A stretch of 64,000 nt of DNA from DATBGO01 sp050011895 (GTDB lineage: Bacteria; Actinomycetota; Actinomycetes; Streptosporangiales; Streptosporangiaceae): contig JBEKIF010000025.1 in assembly GCA_050011895.1 (NCBI GenBank), positions 39,084-103,083 on the forward strand, read 5' to 3'. How positions within the stretch are numbered: position 1 is the stretch's first letter; every line of letters starts with the position of its first letter. The notes under the pieces were generated by a model. That model saw only the letters and a program-made list of their open reading frames with translations. It did no database searches and was not told the DNA's origin. This document shows, one piece after another, positions 34,977 through 46,058 of the stretch. Position numbers and translations under genes: made by a program.

Positions 34977-37031
34977 CTACTGCGTGGCGCCGGAGCGGGT
35001 GTCCGTACTGGACTCGCGCCGGTTGCCGGACTCGCGCCCGGTGCCGGACTCGCGCCCGGTGCCGGACTCGCGCCCGGTGCCGGACTCGCGCCCAGTGCCG
35101 GACTCGCGCCCAGTGCCGGACTCGCGCCCAGTGCCGGACTCGCGCCCAGTGCCGGACTCGCGCCCAGTGCCGGACTCGCGCCCAGTGCCGGACTCGCGCT
35201 CGGTGCGGCGCATCCGGCGCGCGAGCCTGCCGAGCCCCAGTTTCCGCGCCACCCTGCGCAATCCGACCTTCGGCCAGACCAGGAAGGCCTCCGCCTCCAT
35301 GGCGGCTAGTCCGATCCGTGGCACGTCCCTGGTACTCGGGTAGACCAGGAACCTCGGCACCCACTGCGGGCTGAATTTGGCGTTGAATTTGTACAGCGAC
35401 TCGATCTGGAACCACCTGGAGGCAAAGAGCAGGACCCGGCGCCAGGCGCGCAGCACGGGACCTGCGCCGATCCGCTCGCCCCGCTCCAGCGCCGCGCGGA
35501 ATACCGCGAAGTTCAGCGAGATCCGCTTCACCCCGAGTTGTTCCGCGTTCTTGATGGTCTCGACGATCAGGAAGTCGTTCAAGCCCGGCTGGGCCGCCCG
35601 GTCGCGCCGCATGAGGTCCAGCGAGAGGCCATCCGATCCCCAGGGCACGTAGTGCAGGATCGCCCGGAGCACGCCGTCCTCGGTGGCTGTCGCGACGACG
35701 CAGCGGCCGTCACCGCGGCCGCCGACCCGGCCGAGCGCCATCGAGAAACCGCGCTCCGTCGGGCTGCCGCGCCAGGAATCCGCCTGCCTGATCATCCGGC
35801 GGATCTCCGCCTGAGGTATATCCCCGATCCTGCGCACCTGAGCGCAGTAGCCGTGCCGCTCCACTCTGCTGCACATCTGCCGCACGTTCCGCATCGACCG
35901 GCCCTGCAGCGAGAAGTCCGCGATGTCGATGACTGCCTCGTCGCCAAGCTCAAGGGCGGTCAGCCCGCCTTCGCGGCACCAGACCTCCGCGCCGAGTTCA
36001 CTGCAGCCGATCACTGCAGGGACCCAGGCGTGCCGCGCGGCCTCGTCGAGGAAGGCGTGGATCGCGCCTGGCCAGGCCTCTGCGTCCCCGATGGGGTCGC
36101 CGCTGGCCAGCATCACGCCGGACAGGACCCGGTAGCCGATGCAGGACTTGCCGGTCGCCGACCAGATGATCCTCTTGTCGTCGCGGAGCGCGAAGTAACC
36201 GAGCGAGTCCCGGTCTCCGTACTTGGTCAGCAGATCCCTGACCTGGGTAGTATCCCGCGCGGCATGGCGGTCGACCGGCTTGGCCGGCCGCAGGAACAGG
36301 TAACCGGCGAAGACCAGCGTGAACAGCCCCAGGCCGCTGGTCAGGAAGCCGAAGAGATCGCCGCGGGTCTCCGACGTGAAGACGACCGGCCCGGAGAAGC
36401 CGACCATGTGGAAGATCACGGACTGCACCCGCTGGAGGAGCGTGTAATCGCTGGCCAGCCCGCGGGTGACCGCAAGGTACGCGAGGCCGATGGCGATGTC
36501 CGCCACCAGCAGTCCGATGAGCGTCCCGAGCGCCCGCCACCGGGTGAGCGGATCGCCTATCGCGTAGAACTCACGGCGGTAAAGACACAAGACCCCGAGC
36601 AGCGCGACGGTCACGGCGATCGTGCCGACATGGGGATGTAGCAGGTGGAGGGCCACGCTTGAGGCGAGCAGCAGGACCGCCGCCTGCCAGGCCCGGCGCT
36701 TTCGCCTGCGCAACCCGTGCGAAAGCATGAGCAGCAGCAGCCCGATGATGACGTCCGCCGTGCGGGTCAGGTTGGATAGCGTGCCAGGCGCGATCTCGGA
36801 CAGCCGGTGCAGCGGGTGATTGACATGCCGGTACAGGACGCCGGTCCGGAAGCCGAGGATGATGTCCGCCAGGCCGATCAGCAGGGTGAGCCAGCCCGCC
36901 ACGACCGGCACCCAGCGGCGCTGCTGCCTGCGATCGGGCGGCCGGGAGGCCGGGAGGCCAGCGCGCTGGCCCGCGTCGCCGGAAACGAGCCCAGCGGGGC
37001 CTGCCCCGTTCTGGTTGGTCATCTCAGACAT
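34977..37031 (-). CDS. MprF-like phosphatidylglycerol lysyltransferase-domain membrane protein
   Basis: 684 residues from ATG 37031; GTG 37052 and ATG 37022 are alternatives, none with a good ribosome site. The N-terminal half has about six or seven membrane helices (WVPVVAGWLTLLIGLADIIL; IIGLLLLMLS; AAVLLLASSVALHLL; LGLFTLVFAGYLFL). A cytoplasmic DUF2156/LPG-synthase domain follows (TKYGDRDSLGYFALRDDK; GISELNFAVF-like KRISLNFAVFRAALERGE; FQIESLYKFNAKFSPQW). This family moves lysine or other amino acids from tRNA to phosphatidylglycerol, giving resistance to cationic peptides. The C-terminus carries an 11-unit RESGTG repeat tail. Confidence 0.88.
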   Translation of the reverse strand: MSEMTNQNGAGPAGLVSGDAGQRAGLPASRPPDRRQQRRWVPVVAGWLTLLIGLADIILGFRTGVLYRHVNHPLHRLSEIAPGTLSNLTRTADVIIGLLLLMLSHGLRRRKRRAWQAAVLLLASSVALHLLHPHVGTIAVTVALLGVLCLYRREFYAIGDPLTRWRALGTLIGLLVADIAIGLAYLAVTRGLASDYTLLQRVQSVIFHMVGFSGPVVFTSETRGDLFGFLTSGLGLFTLVFAGYLFLRPAKPVDRHAARDTTQVRDLLTKYGDRDSLGYFALRDDKRIIWSATGKSCIGYRVLSGVMLASGDPIGDAEAWPGAIHAFLDEAARHAWVPAVIGCSELGAEVWCREGGLTALELGDEAVIDIADFSLQGRSMRNVRQMCSRVERHGYCAQVRRIGDIPQAEIRRMIRQADSWRGSPTERGFSMALGRVGGRGDGRCVVATATEDGVLRAILHYVPWGSDGLSLDLMRRDRAAQPGLNDFLIVETIKNAEQLGVKRISLNFAVFRAALERGERIGAGPVLRAWRRVLLFASRWFQIESLYKFNAKFSPQWVPRFLVYPSTRDVPRIGLAAMEAEAFLVWPKVGLRRVARKLGLGRLARRMRRTERESGTGRESGTGRESGTGRESGTGRESGTGRESGTGRESGTGRESGTGRESGTGRESGNRRESSTDTRSGATQ
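35011..35208. repeat. Eleven 18-bp tandem repeats at the 3' end of the MprF-like gene
   Basis: Units start every 18 bases from 35011 to 35191, core GGACTCGCGCC. The copies between 35,040 and 35,200 are nearly identical, in two groups that differ at one base (GGTGCC or AGTGCC). They encode RESGTG on the minus strand and the array is a multiple of three, so its length can vary without breaking the frame. Confidence 0.95.
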
Positions 37032-37246
37032 GTAGGTCAAGCCCCGGCTCACGGGGGTTCAGCGTAGTCACCGACGACCCGCAGCGGGGCCAAACTCGCC
37101 GAACGCGGCACCCTCCGACGGCCGTCCAGACCGACCTGGGCAGTGCCGACCTGGGCGGTAAGGCAATGCAGGTGTCCATTGGCCGTCAGGTCCTTTTCGG
37201 TTCTGGGCCTGAGTCAACTGACCGGCCCCCGGCAGGCTACACAGTC

Positions 37247-37821
37247 CTAGTGTCGGCCGACGAGCAGGCTCAGTGCCTCGGCACGGGTGCGGTCCGAGTC
37301 GCGGAAGGATCCGCGGACCGCGGATGTCACTGTCTTGGCGCCTGGCTTCCTGACGCCTCGCATGCTCATGCACAAATGCTCAGCCTCGACAACCACGATA
37401 ACGCCGCGCGGCTCCAGCACGTGCATGAGCGCCTCGGCGATCTGGCTGGTCATCCGTTCCTGGACCTGCGGCCGCCTGGCAAACACATCGACCAGCCTGG
37501 CGACCTTGGACAACCCGGTGATCTGGCCCTTCTCGTTCGGTATGTACCCGACGTGGGCATGGCCGAAGAACGGGGTGAGGTGGTGCTCGCAGGTGGAGTA
37601 GAGCTCGATGTCGCGGACCAGGACCATCTCGTCATAGTCAGCGTCGAAGACGGTCGTGAGCACATTCTCAGGCTGCAGCCGCAGCCCGGCGAACTGCTCC
37701 GCATAAGCCCGGGCCACCCGCGCCGGGGTATCCCGCAGCCCGTCCCGGTCCGGATCCTCGCCGATAGCCAGCAGGATCTCGCGCACGGCGCGCTCGATCC
37801 GCTCCTGATCGACCTGCTGGC

Positions 37822-37825
<4 letters not shown>
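37247..37825 (-). CDS. folE: GTP cyclohydrolase I
   Basis: 192 residues. It converts GTP to dihydroneopterin triphosphate, opening folate synthesis. The zinc and active-site segments are intact: YSTCEHHLTPFFGHAHVGYIP, GLSKVARLVDVFARRPQVQERMT, and AEHLCMSMRGVRKPGA with the second zinc cysteine. GTG start overlaps the ftsH stop (GTGA), so it is coupled to ftsH. The MprF-like gene separates it from folP. Confidence 0.98.
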
Positions 37826-39942
<2,117 letters not shown>

Positions 39943-39950
39943 CGATGAAC

Positions 39951-39980
39951 GGCCCCGCGGTCCGGGGCCGATCCCTCCTG
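39951..39980 (-). promoter_or_regulatory. Hairpin between the ribosome site and start codon of ftsH
   Basis: Reading leftward: AGGAGGGATC, then GGCCCC-GGACCGC-GGGGCC (39969-39951; 6-bp stem, 7-base loop), then 8 bases to ATG 39942. Folded, the hairpin would bring the Shine-Dalgarno to about 12 bases from the start; unfolded it is about 30 away. Confidence 0.45.
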
Positions 39981-40151
39981 CCGAGCCTCATGTCCCGCCG
40001 ACCCCCGGCAGGACTGCCATGCGTCCCAGCGCCCACGCGCGGCTTCCTTCTAAGCCTGCCCGAAACACGGGAACAATCGACGTTACACCGCTGAAGTCAC
40101 AGCTGGCACGCAAGAACACCGCCAAGCGCCTCAACGGCCCCCGACAGCCCT

Positions 40152-40724
40152 CTACCCAGCTGAACGTGTTTCATCGCGGATTGTGTTCCCGCCGTAGACA
40201 TGCGGGGCAAGAGTGCCGATAAACGGCAGGTTCCGGTATCGCTCTGCGTAGTCAAGCCCGTAGCCGATGACGAACTTCTCGTCGATGTCAAAACCGGTAT
40301 AAGCCACCTCGACGTCCATCTGCGCGGCCCTCGGCTTGCGCAACAGCACGCACACCCGCAGCGAGGCGGGCTCCCGCGACTGCAGGTTCTGGACCAGCCA
40401 GGAAAGCGTCAGGCCGGAATCCACGATGTCCTCGACCAGCAGCACATGGCGGCCGGTGATGTCGGAGTCGAGGTCCTTGAGGATCCGCACCACGCCGGAG
40501 GACCTCGTGCCTGACCCGTAGGACGAGACCGCCATCCAGTCCATCTGAACGGGCAGCCGCATGGCGCGGGCCAGGTCCGCCATGATCATGACGGCGCCCT
40601 TCAGCACGCCGACCAGCAGCAGTTCGCGGCCAGCGTAATCCTGATCAACCTGGGCGGCGAGTTCCGCGACGCGCAGCTGCAAGCGCCCGGGAGGTATCAG
40701 CACCTCCTCGAGGTCGGCGCCCAT
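40152..40724 (-). CDS. hpt: Hypoxanthine phosphoribosyltransferase
   Basis: 190 residues from ATG 40724, lying one base beyond the tilS stop (TGAC-ATG). It salvages hypoxanthine/guanine with PRPP. Motifs: LLVGVLKGAVMIMADLARAM, SSYGSGTRSSGVVRILKDLDSDI, the PRPP loop VLLVEDIVDSGLTLSWL, and the C-terminal FVIGYGLDYAERYRNLPFIG. The order tilS-hpt-ftsH is the common actinobacterial and firmicute arrangement. Confidence 0.97.
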   Translation of the reverse strand: MGADLEEVLIPPGRLQLRVAELAAQVDQDYAGRELLLVGVLKGAVMIMADLARAMRLPVQMDWMAVSSYGSGTRSSGVVRILKDLDSDITGRHVLLVEDIVDSGLTLSWLVQNLQSREPASLRVCVLLRKPRAAQMDVEVAYTGFDIDEKFVIGYGLDYAERYRNLPFIGTLAPHVYGGNTIRDETRSAG

Positions 40725-40725
40725 G

Positions 40726-41805
40726 TCAGTCGCGTCCACCCGCGCCCTCCCCGTGCTGGCCGGTCGCTGCATCCGCCATCGCGCCATCCTGGCGGGCCTG
40801 CGGCCCCGGGCCGGGCCCGGTCACGACGGTGAACGTCAGCTTGCCACAGCTGCGCTGGCCGCGGATGCCGCCCGGCAGGTCTGTCCAGCGCTGGCCACGC
40901 CAGCGGGTTACCAGGTCATCGAGCCCGCCGATGTGCCGGGCGGTCAGCGCACCGGGGGGGCACCCGGCCGCGATAGCGGCGAGCCTGAGCACCCGGGTCC
41001 TGATCGCATCGGGCAGCGCCGCTACGTGGTCAAGCTGAAGGGCCGAGTCAGCGCCGGTTATCCGTTTCGCTTCGGTCTTTGCCATGGAGTCGAGGAGGTC
41101 GGCATCAGCTCGCAGCGCTCGGGCACTGCGGGCCAGCGCCGCGGAGACTCCTGGGCCGAGGGCGGCTTCCAGCGCCGGGAGCAGCTGGTGACGGACCCTG
41201 GCCCGGGCATAGGCCGGATCGCTGTTGTGCGGGTCTTCCCATGGCTGCAGGCCGAGCGCCGCGCAGGCCTCCGCGGTCTGGGCCCGGCTGACGGACAGCA
41301 GCGGCCGCAGGTAACGGCCGCTGCGCGCTGCCATCCCGGCCAGCGAGCGCGCGCCTGAGCCGCGGGCCAGCCCGAGCAGCACGCCCTCCGCCTGATCATC
41401 CCGGGTGTGGCCGAGCAAGACCGCCGTCGCGCCGGTGGTTGCCGCGGCCTGGTCCAGGGCCGCGTACCTGGCGCCCCGCGCCGCTGCCTCGGGGCCCGGG
41501 TATCCCGGCTGGCCAGGCTGCTGGACCACGGCGGCAGCGCTGAGCACCGGGGCGAGCCCCATGGCGGCGAGCGCCTGTGTCACGGCGAGCGCCTGGCCGG
41601 CCGAGCCCGGCTGGAGCCCGTGGTCGACAGTCACGCCGCCGGCTTGCAGCCCGAGCCTGGGCGCCTCGAACGCGACCGCGGCCGCCAGCGCCAGCGAATC
41701 GGCGCCGCCGGAGCAGGCGGCAAGGACCAGCTCGCCGCCGGCCAGGCCGGCCAGCCCGCGGCGGACGGCGAGGCGGACCGCCGCGACCGCGGGATGGGGG
41801 CCCAT
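40726..41805 (-). CDS. tilS: tRNA(Ile)-lysidine synthase
   Basis: 359 residues. It attaches lysine to C34 of tRNA-Ile(CAU) so that AUA is read as isoleucine; essential in most bacteria. PP-loop ATPase motif AACSGGADSLALAAAV near residue 30, then GVTVDHGLQPGS, VLLGHTRDDQAEGVLLGLARGSG, RPLLSVSRAQT, and a C-terminal substrate-binding region. The tail after about residue 335 is poorly conserved. It starts 7 bases after the metalloprotease stop and is coupled to hpt. Confidence 0.96.
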   Translation of the reverse strand: MGPHPAVAAVRLAVRRGLAGLAGGELVLAACSGGADSLALAAAVAFEAPRLGLQAGGVTVDHGLQPGSAGQALAVTQALAAMGLAPVLSAAAVVQQPGQPGYPGPEAAARGARYAALDQAAATTGATAVLLGHTRDDQAEGVLLGLARGSGARSLAGMAARSGRYLRPLLSVSRAQTAEACAALGLQPWEDPHNSDPAYARARVRHQLLPALEAALGPGVSAALARSARALRADADLLDSMAKTEAKRITGADSALQLDHVAALPDAIRTRVLRLAAIAAGCPPGALTARHIGGLDDLVTRWRGQRWTDLPGGIRGQRSCGKLTFTVVTGPGPGPQARQDGAMADAATGQHGEGAGGRD

Positions 41806-41811
41806 GACCGG

Positions 41812-42915
41812 TCAGGCGCCGGCCGCGCCGTTGCCGTCGACCCGGTCGAGCCAGGCCTGCGGGCTGGTGATCTCGGTCTTGGTCGGGAGGGTGTCCGGGG
41901 ATGCCCAGACCTTGTTGAAGGTCGCCATGCCGGCCTGCTCGACGATGGTCTTGACGAAAACCGAGCCCTGCTCGTACTGCTTCATCTTCAGGTCGATGCC
42001 CAGGATCCGGCGGATCGCCTGCTCCACCCGGCCAGCGGTGCTCCGCCGGGCGGTGAACCTGGACCTGATCTCGGCGACCGACGGCACCACGGCGGGCCCG
42101 ACCGCGTCCATCACGTAGTCGCCATGGCCCTCCACCAGGGTCATCACGCTGGTGAGCCGGTCCAGGATCGCGCGCTGGCGCGGACTCTGGATGGCTTCGA
42201 TCAGGCTATCGCCGCCGCCCTTGCGGACCGCGCCCGCCACCGCTTCGGCGGCGCCACGGAGCCGGTCGAGGATCGAGGCCGGGTCGAGGTCCGAGGCGAG
42301 CAGGAACTCGGTCATCTGCTGCTGCACGTAGGGCCGCAGCCAGGGCACGGCGGTGAACTGGGTGCGGTGGGTCTCCTCGTGCAGGCAGACCCAGCGCCTG
42401 AAGTCGTGCGGGTCGACCCCGAGCTCGCGCTCCACCATCACGATGTTGGGCGCCACCAGGGTCAGCCGCCCCGCTGGCGCCTCGGACGCGGGAGCATCCG
42501 GGTCCGGCGGCAGGAACAGCTCGTACTGGCCGAGCACCCGGCCGGCCAGATAGGCGAGGATGAGGCCCGCCTGCATGCCGGTGACCCTGGACCCCACGGC
42601 CCCGATCACCGATCCTGGCGGCGGCGCGGTGCCGTTTTCCCGCATGTGCTCGACGAGCGGGTCGAGCACGACTCGGAACCCGTCGACATTGGCCCGGATC
42701 CACCCGGGCCGGTCCACGACCGCGACCTGGCCGACGTTGTAGGCGTTGTCGAGGCCGGTGACGGCCGCAACGGGCTCGGCGACGGCCGCCGCGATCTCGC
42801 GGAGCTCGGCGACCACCTTCCTGGCCTCGCCCATCGTGACCTCGGGCCCCGGGCGCGCCCAGCGGACCGCGGTGGCGGTGGCGACATTCCAGTCAATCAT
42901 CTGCGAGCTGCTCAC
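41812..42915 (-). CDS. Zinc-dependent metalloprotease (DUF2342 family)
   Basis: About 367 residues from GTG 42915 (SSSQMIDWNVATATAVRW); ATG 42900 is the alternative, and the 79-codon extension overlaps dacB antisense. The zinc motif HEETH is at 179-183 (RRWVCLHEETHRTQF) with a downstream VEGHGDYVMDAV likely to hold the third ligand. The family is sometimes labelled coenzyme F420 biosynthesis-associated, but no F420 genes are near. Position between dacB and tilS is conserved in actinobacteria. The physiological substrate is unknown to me. Confidence 0.88.
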   Translation of the reverse strand: MSSSQMIDWNVATATAVRWARPGPEVTMGEARKVVAELREIAAAVAEPVAAVTGLDNAYNVGQVAVVDRPGWIRANVDGFRVVLDPLVEHMRENGTAPPPGSVIGAVGSRVTGMQAGLILAYLAGRVLGQYELFLPPDPDAPASEAPAGRLTLVAPNIVMVERELGVDPHDFRRWVCLHEETHRTQFTAVPWLRPYVQQQMTEFLLASDLDPASILDRLRGAAEAVAGAVRKGGGDSLIEAIQSPRQRAILDRLTSVMTLVEGHGDYVMDAVGPAVVPSVAEIRSRFTARRSTAGRVEQAIRRILGIDLKMKQYEQGSVFVKTIVEQAGMATFNKVWASPDTLPTKTEITSPQAWLDRVDGNGAAGA

Positions 42916-42952
42916 CCCACCACCGTACGTTGGCCGGCCGCCTGGCGCGGAC

Positions 42953-44410
42953 TCAGTGGCAACCGCACCCCGCCAGCGCCGTGGCGAGGCGCGCCATGTC
43001 CGCGCCCGCCGCCGCCAGTCCCTTGGCGGGCAGCCGGTCAGCCATGAAGGCGAAGTCGAGGAGCTGGCCGTTGCTGGCGTAGACGAGCCCGGCCAGCGCG
43101 GCGACGGTCGACAGGTTGCCGGTCTTGGCCCGCACGACGCCAAGGGCGGCATTCCCGGCGGGCCCGAAGACGCTTCCGCCTGGCGCGAGTGTGCCGGCGA
43201 AGCCGGCCACCGGCAGGCCGGTGCTGGCGGCGCGCAGCTGCGGGCGGCCAGCAGCCGCCAGCTGGATGATCTTGACTAGCGTGTCCGGTGCGATCCGGTC
43301 GTCCGGCGACAGGCCGCTGCCATCCACCAGGCTGATGCCGCTGGCCACGCCCGCCCGGCGCAGCACCGTGAGCTCCGCGGCCGCGGCCCCGCTGAACGAC
43401 GCGTCCGCCCCGGTGGCGATGGCCACCTGCCTGGCCAGGTTCTCCGCTATCACGTTGTTGCTCTCCATCAGCATCCACTGCACCATCTGGGCGACGGTCG
43501 GCGAGCTGACCGTGGCCAGGGTGCGGCTGCCTGGCCTGGCCACCGCCTGGCTGACCGGGCCGGCCAGCTGGATCCCGTCCCGGGCCAGGAAGCCGGCGAA
43601 CGCCTGCGCCGCATCGGCAGCCGGGGTCAGCGTACGCGGCCGGAAGTTCTGCGGGTCGTCGACGTCCTGGGGCGCTCCGCTGGCGGTCAGCCTGCCCTGA
43701 TCCACCTCAAGCGACTCGATGGGGGTGACATTGCCGGTGCTGACATAGCTGGGTTTCCAGCCCGGTGCCATCAGCGGCCCGGTGTACAGCGAGGTGTCAT
43801 AGCTGAGCCGCACCCGCCGGACATGGGCGGCCCGCAGCGCCGCGGCCGTCGCCGCGGCAAGCGAAGCGAGCGTCGCTGGCTGCGGGTAGTCAGCGGCGGG
43901 CGGCGGCCCGGCGGCCAGGGTCGGGTCACCGCCGCCGACCAGCACGATGCCGGACGGCTTGGGGCCGGCGACGACACGGGTCTGCAGGCGGGCGGCGGGG
44001 CCGAGCACGTCGAGGGCCGCGACGGCGACGGCCAGCTTGGCCGTCGAGGCGGGCGCGAACAGCGCGGTGCCAGCCTGCGAGAACAGCACCTTGCCGGTCG
44101 GCAGGTCGGTAACGACAGCTCCCACGGCCGGGCCGAGCACGGCCGACCCGATGGCCGGAGACAGCGCCGCGGCCACCCCGGCGGGGGTGGCTGCGCGGCC
44201 CGCCGGGGTGGCGGCGGGGCCGCCCGGGGCGGTGCCGGCCACCGGGCCGAGCACCTGGGCACTGCCGGCCAGCGGGCGCAGCGCCACGGCGGGCAGCCGC
44301 CACAGCGCCAGCCGGCCGGGCAGCAGGTGCGCGACCGCGGCACCGGCGCCGATCGTGAACAGGCTGAGCAGGGCGAGGGTCAGCCACGCCGCGCGCGCGA
44401 GCCGGCTCAC
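42953..44410 (-). CDS. dacB: D-alanyl-D-alanine carboxypeptidase/endopeptidase (PBP4 family)
   Basis: 485 residues. N-terminal membrane helix or signal (AAWLTLALLSLFTIGAGAAVA), an Ala/Pro/Gly-rich spacer, then a class C penicillin-binding domain. The SxxK motif is S122-T-A-K125 in APASTAKLAVAV, SxN is in LMESNNVIAENLA, and KTG in VRAKTGNLSTVAALAG. The insert between SxxK and SxN is the PBP4-type domain. It trims or cleaves peptidoglycan stems outside the membrane. Divergent from ppa by 110 bases, first gene of the leftward housekeeping block. Confidence 0.95.
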   Translation of the reverse strand: MSRLARAAWLTLALLSLFTIGAGAAVAHLLPGRLALWRLPAVALRPLAGSAQVLGPVAGTAPGGPAATPAGRAATPAGVAAALSPAIGSAVLGPAVGAVVTDLPTGKVLFSQAGTALFAPASTAKLAVAVAALDVLGPAARLQTRVVAGPKPSGIVLVGGGDPTLAAGPPPAADYPQPATLASLAAATAAALRAAHVRRVRLSYDTSLYTGPLMAPGWKPSYVSTGNVTPIESLEVDQGRLTASGAPQDVDDPQNFRPRTLTPAADAAQAFAGFLARDGIQLAGPVSQAVARPGSRTLATVSSPTVAQMVQWMLMESNNVIAENLARQVAIATGADASFSGAAAAELTVLRRAGVASGISLVDGSGLSPDDRIAPDTLVKIIQLAAAGRPQLRAASTGLPVAGFAGTLAPGGSVFGPAGNAALGVVRAKTGNLSTVAALAGLVYASNGQLLDFAFMADRLPAKGLAAAGADMARLATALAGCGCH

Positions 44411-44520
44411 CGATCAGCCTCCATCCGGGAGATGCTTAGTCCCGGTAGGGGCACTAGCTCCGGACCGGGTAGACACTCAGGCAACGGAGTCAATCATCTA
44501 CGTGACGAAGGGGCGGCATC

Positions 44521-45012
44521 GTGGAGTTCGATGTGATCATCGAGATCCCGAAGGGACAGCGCAACAAGTACGAGATGGATCACGATTCGGGCCGGATCAG
44601 GCTGGACCGTATGCTTTTCACCGCGACCCGCTATCCAGCTGACTACGGCTTTATCGAACACACGCTCGCCGACGACGGTGACCCGCTTGACGCGCTGGTG
44701 CTGCTGGAGGAGCCGACCTTTCCCGGCTGCCTGATCAAGTGCCGGGCGATCGGGATGTTCCGGATGCGCGATGAGAAGGGACTGGACGACAAGGTGCTGT
44801 GCGTGCCGGCGACGGACCCGCGGGTGGCGCACCTGACCGACATAACCGATGTCTCCGAGTTCGACCGCCTCGAGATCGAGCATTTCTTTCAGGTTTATAA
44901 GGCGCTTGAGCCCGGCAAGGAAGTTGAGACGGCCAAGTGGGCGGACCGGACGGCAGCCGAAGCCGAGATCGAGGACTCCCGGGCGCGGGCGGCCGACGAC
45001 GCTGGTCATTGA
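44521..45012 (+). CDS. ppa: Inorganic pyrophosphatase
   Basis: 163 residues, class I soluble pyrophosphatase. Motifs: DVIIEIPKGQRNKYEMD, the ATRYPADYGFIEHTLADDGDPLD region containing the metal-binding DGDPLD signature, and ATDPR. It hydrolyses pyrophosphate from biosynthetic reactions. GTG start with a GGGGCGG-like ribosome site. The final 20 residues are acidic and Ala-rich. Confidence 0.97.
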   Translation: MEFDVIIEIPKGQRNKYEMDHDSGRIRLDRMLFTATRYPADYGFIEHTLADDGDPLDALVLLEEPTFPGCLIKCRAIGMFRMRDEKGLDDKVLCVPATDPRVAHLTDITDVSEFDRLEIEHFFQVYKALEPGKEVETAKWADRTAAEAEIEDSRARAADDAGH

Positions 45013-45200
45013 GCACCCGCCACCGTGCACCCCCGCCGGGCATCCGCCACCGGGCATCTGCCACCGCGGCGGGCGGTGGCCGCCGTGGGCTGTGACGGCG
45101 ATGATGTGCCGATCTACCTGGGCGAAAGCCGACATTACCCTAGTAGCGGCAAGGTGACCGATGGGCCACACTAAGTAGTAGCTGGACGCGAGGAGGCGCC

Positions 45201-46058
45201 TTGGACCACGTTGATGACGTGCTCGGCCGGACGCCGTTGTTCGGGGCACTCGATGCGGACGGTGCGAGCGCGCTCCGGGCCGAGATGCACAGCGTCGAGA
45301 TCGCGCGTGGCGAGCGGCTGTTCAGCGAGGGCGATGGCGGCGACAAGCTGTATATCGTGCTGGACGGCAAGATCAAGCTGACCAGGACGGCGGCAGACGG
45401 CAGGGAGAACCTGCTGAGCGTCCTCGGGCCGGGCGAGATGTTCGGTGAGCTGTCGCTGTTCGACCCCCGCGCGCGCACCCAGACCGCGACCGCGCTGACC
45501 GACGCCAGGCTGGCCGCGCTTGATCATCTGGCCCTGCGCGCCTGGCTGACCGGCCGTCCGGATATGGCCTTGCATTTGCTGCGTGCTCTCGCGCAGCGGC
45601 TGCGCCGCACCAACGACGTCATGACCGACCTGGTCTTCACCGACGTGCCCGGCCGGGTCGCCAAGGCCCTGCTTGACCTGGCGGACAGGTTCGGCGTGCA
45701 GCGCCCCGAGGGACTGCAGGTCAATCACGACCTGACCCAGGAGGAACTCGCCCAGCTTGTCGGGGCTTCAAGGGAAACGGTGAACAAGGCGCTCGCCGAT
45801 TTCGTCGGCCGGGGCTGGATCCAGCTCGCAGCTAAGTCCGTCCTGCTGGTGGACCTGGAGCGGCTGCGCAAGCGGGCCCGGTTAGGTGACCGGGATGCCG
45901 CCCCGCTCAATAGCTCATTCCCGGCGGCAGCCGGCCCCGGTCAGCCAGGTACGCCAGCTGGGCCCGGACCGACCATTGGGCAAATCTCCACAGCGACCGA
46001 TCCACGTCGGCATATACCCGCGCCACGATCTCCCCCACCGTCAGATCTCCCGCGCTAA
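45201..46058 (+). CDS. crp: Crp/Fnr-family regulator with an unusual C-terminal extension
   Basis: 285 residues. Cyclic-nucleotide-binding domain (ERLFSEGDGGDKLYIVLDGKIK; LGPGEMFGELSLFDPRARTQTATALT) and C-terminal HTH (DLTQEELAQLVGASRETVNKALADF). Relatives end near residue 226 at an LxxRAR-like point; here the frame continues through CGG-TTA-GGT for 57 low-complexity residues and overlaps the convergent MBL gene by 152 bases. A single extra T would explain the loss of a TAG stop. TTG start with AGGAGG upstream. It probably binds cAMP, by family. Confidence 0.92.
   Translation: MDHVDDVLGRTPLFGALDADGASALRAEMHSVEIARGERLFSEGDGGDKLYIVLDGKIKLTRTAADGRENLLSVLGPGEMFGELSLFDPRARTQTATALTDARLAALDHLALRAWLTGRPDMALHLLRALAQRLRRTNDVMTDLVFTDVPGRVAKALLDLADRFGVQRPEGLQVNHDLTQEELAQLVGASRETVNKALADFVGRGWIQLAAKSVLLVDLERLRKRARLGDRDAAPLNSSFPAAAGPGQPGTPAGPGPTIGQISTATDPRRHIPAPRSPPPSDLPR

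Noticed and set aside
35011..35208. CRISPR-like array
   Set aside because: The 18-bp units are contiguous with no unique spacers, lie inside a coding frame and encode RESGTG. No cas genes are present.
41812..42915. Coenzyme F420 biosynthesis gene
   Set aside because: The name is attached to the family in some annotations, but the sequence shows a zinc-protease motif and no F420 synthesis genes are nearby.
41407..43047. 546-codon plus-strand ORF opposite tilS and the metalloprotease
   Set aside because: It is antisense to two clearly conserved genes, rich in Arg/Gly/His, and has no domain. Such frames are common in GC-rich DNA.
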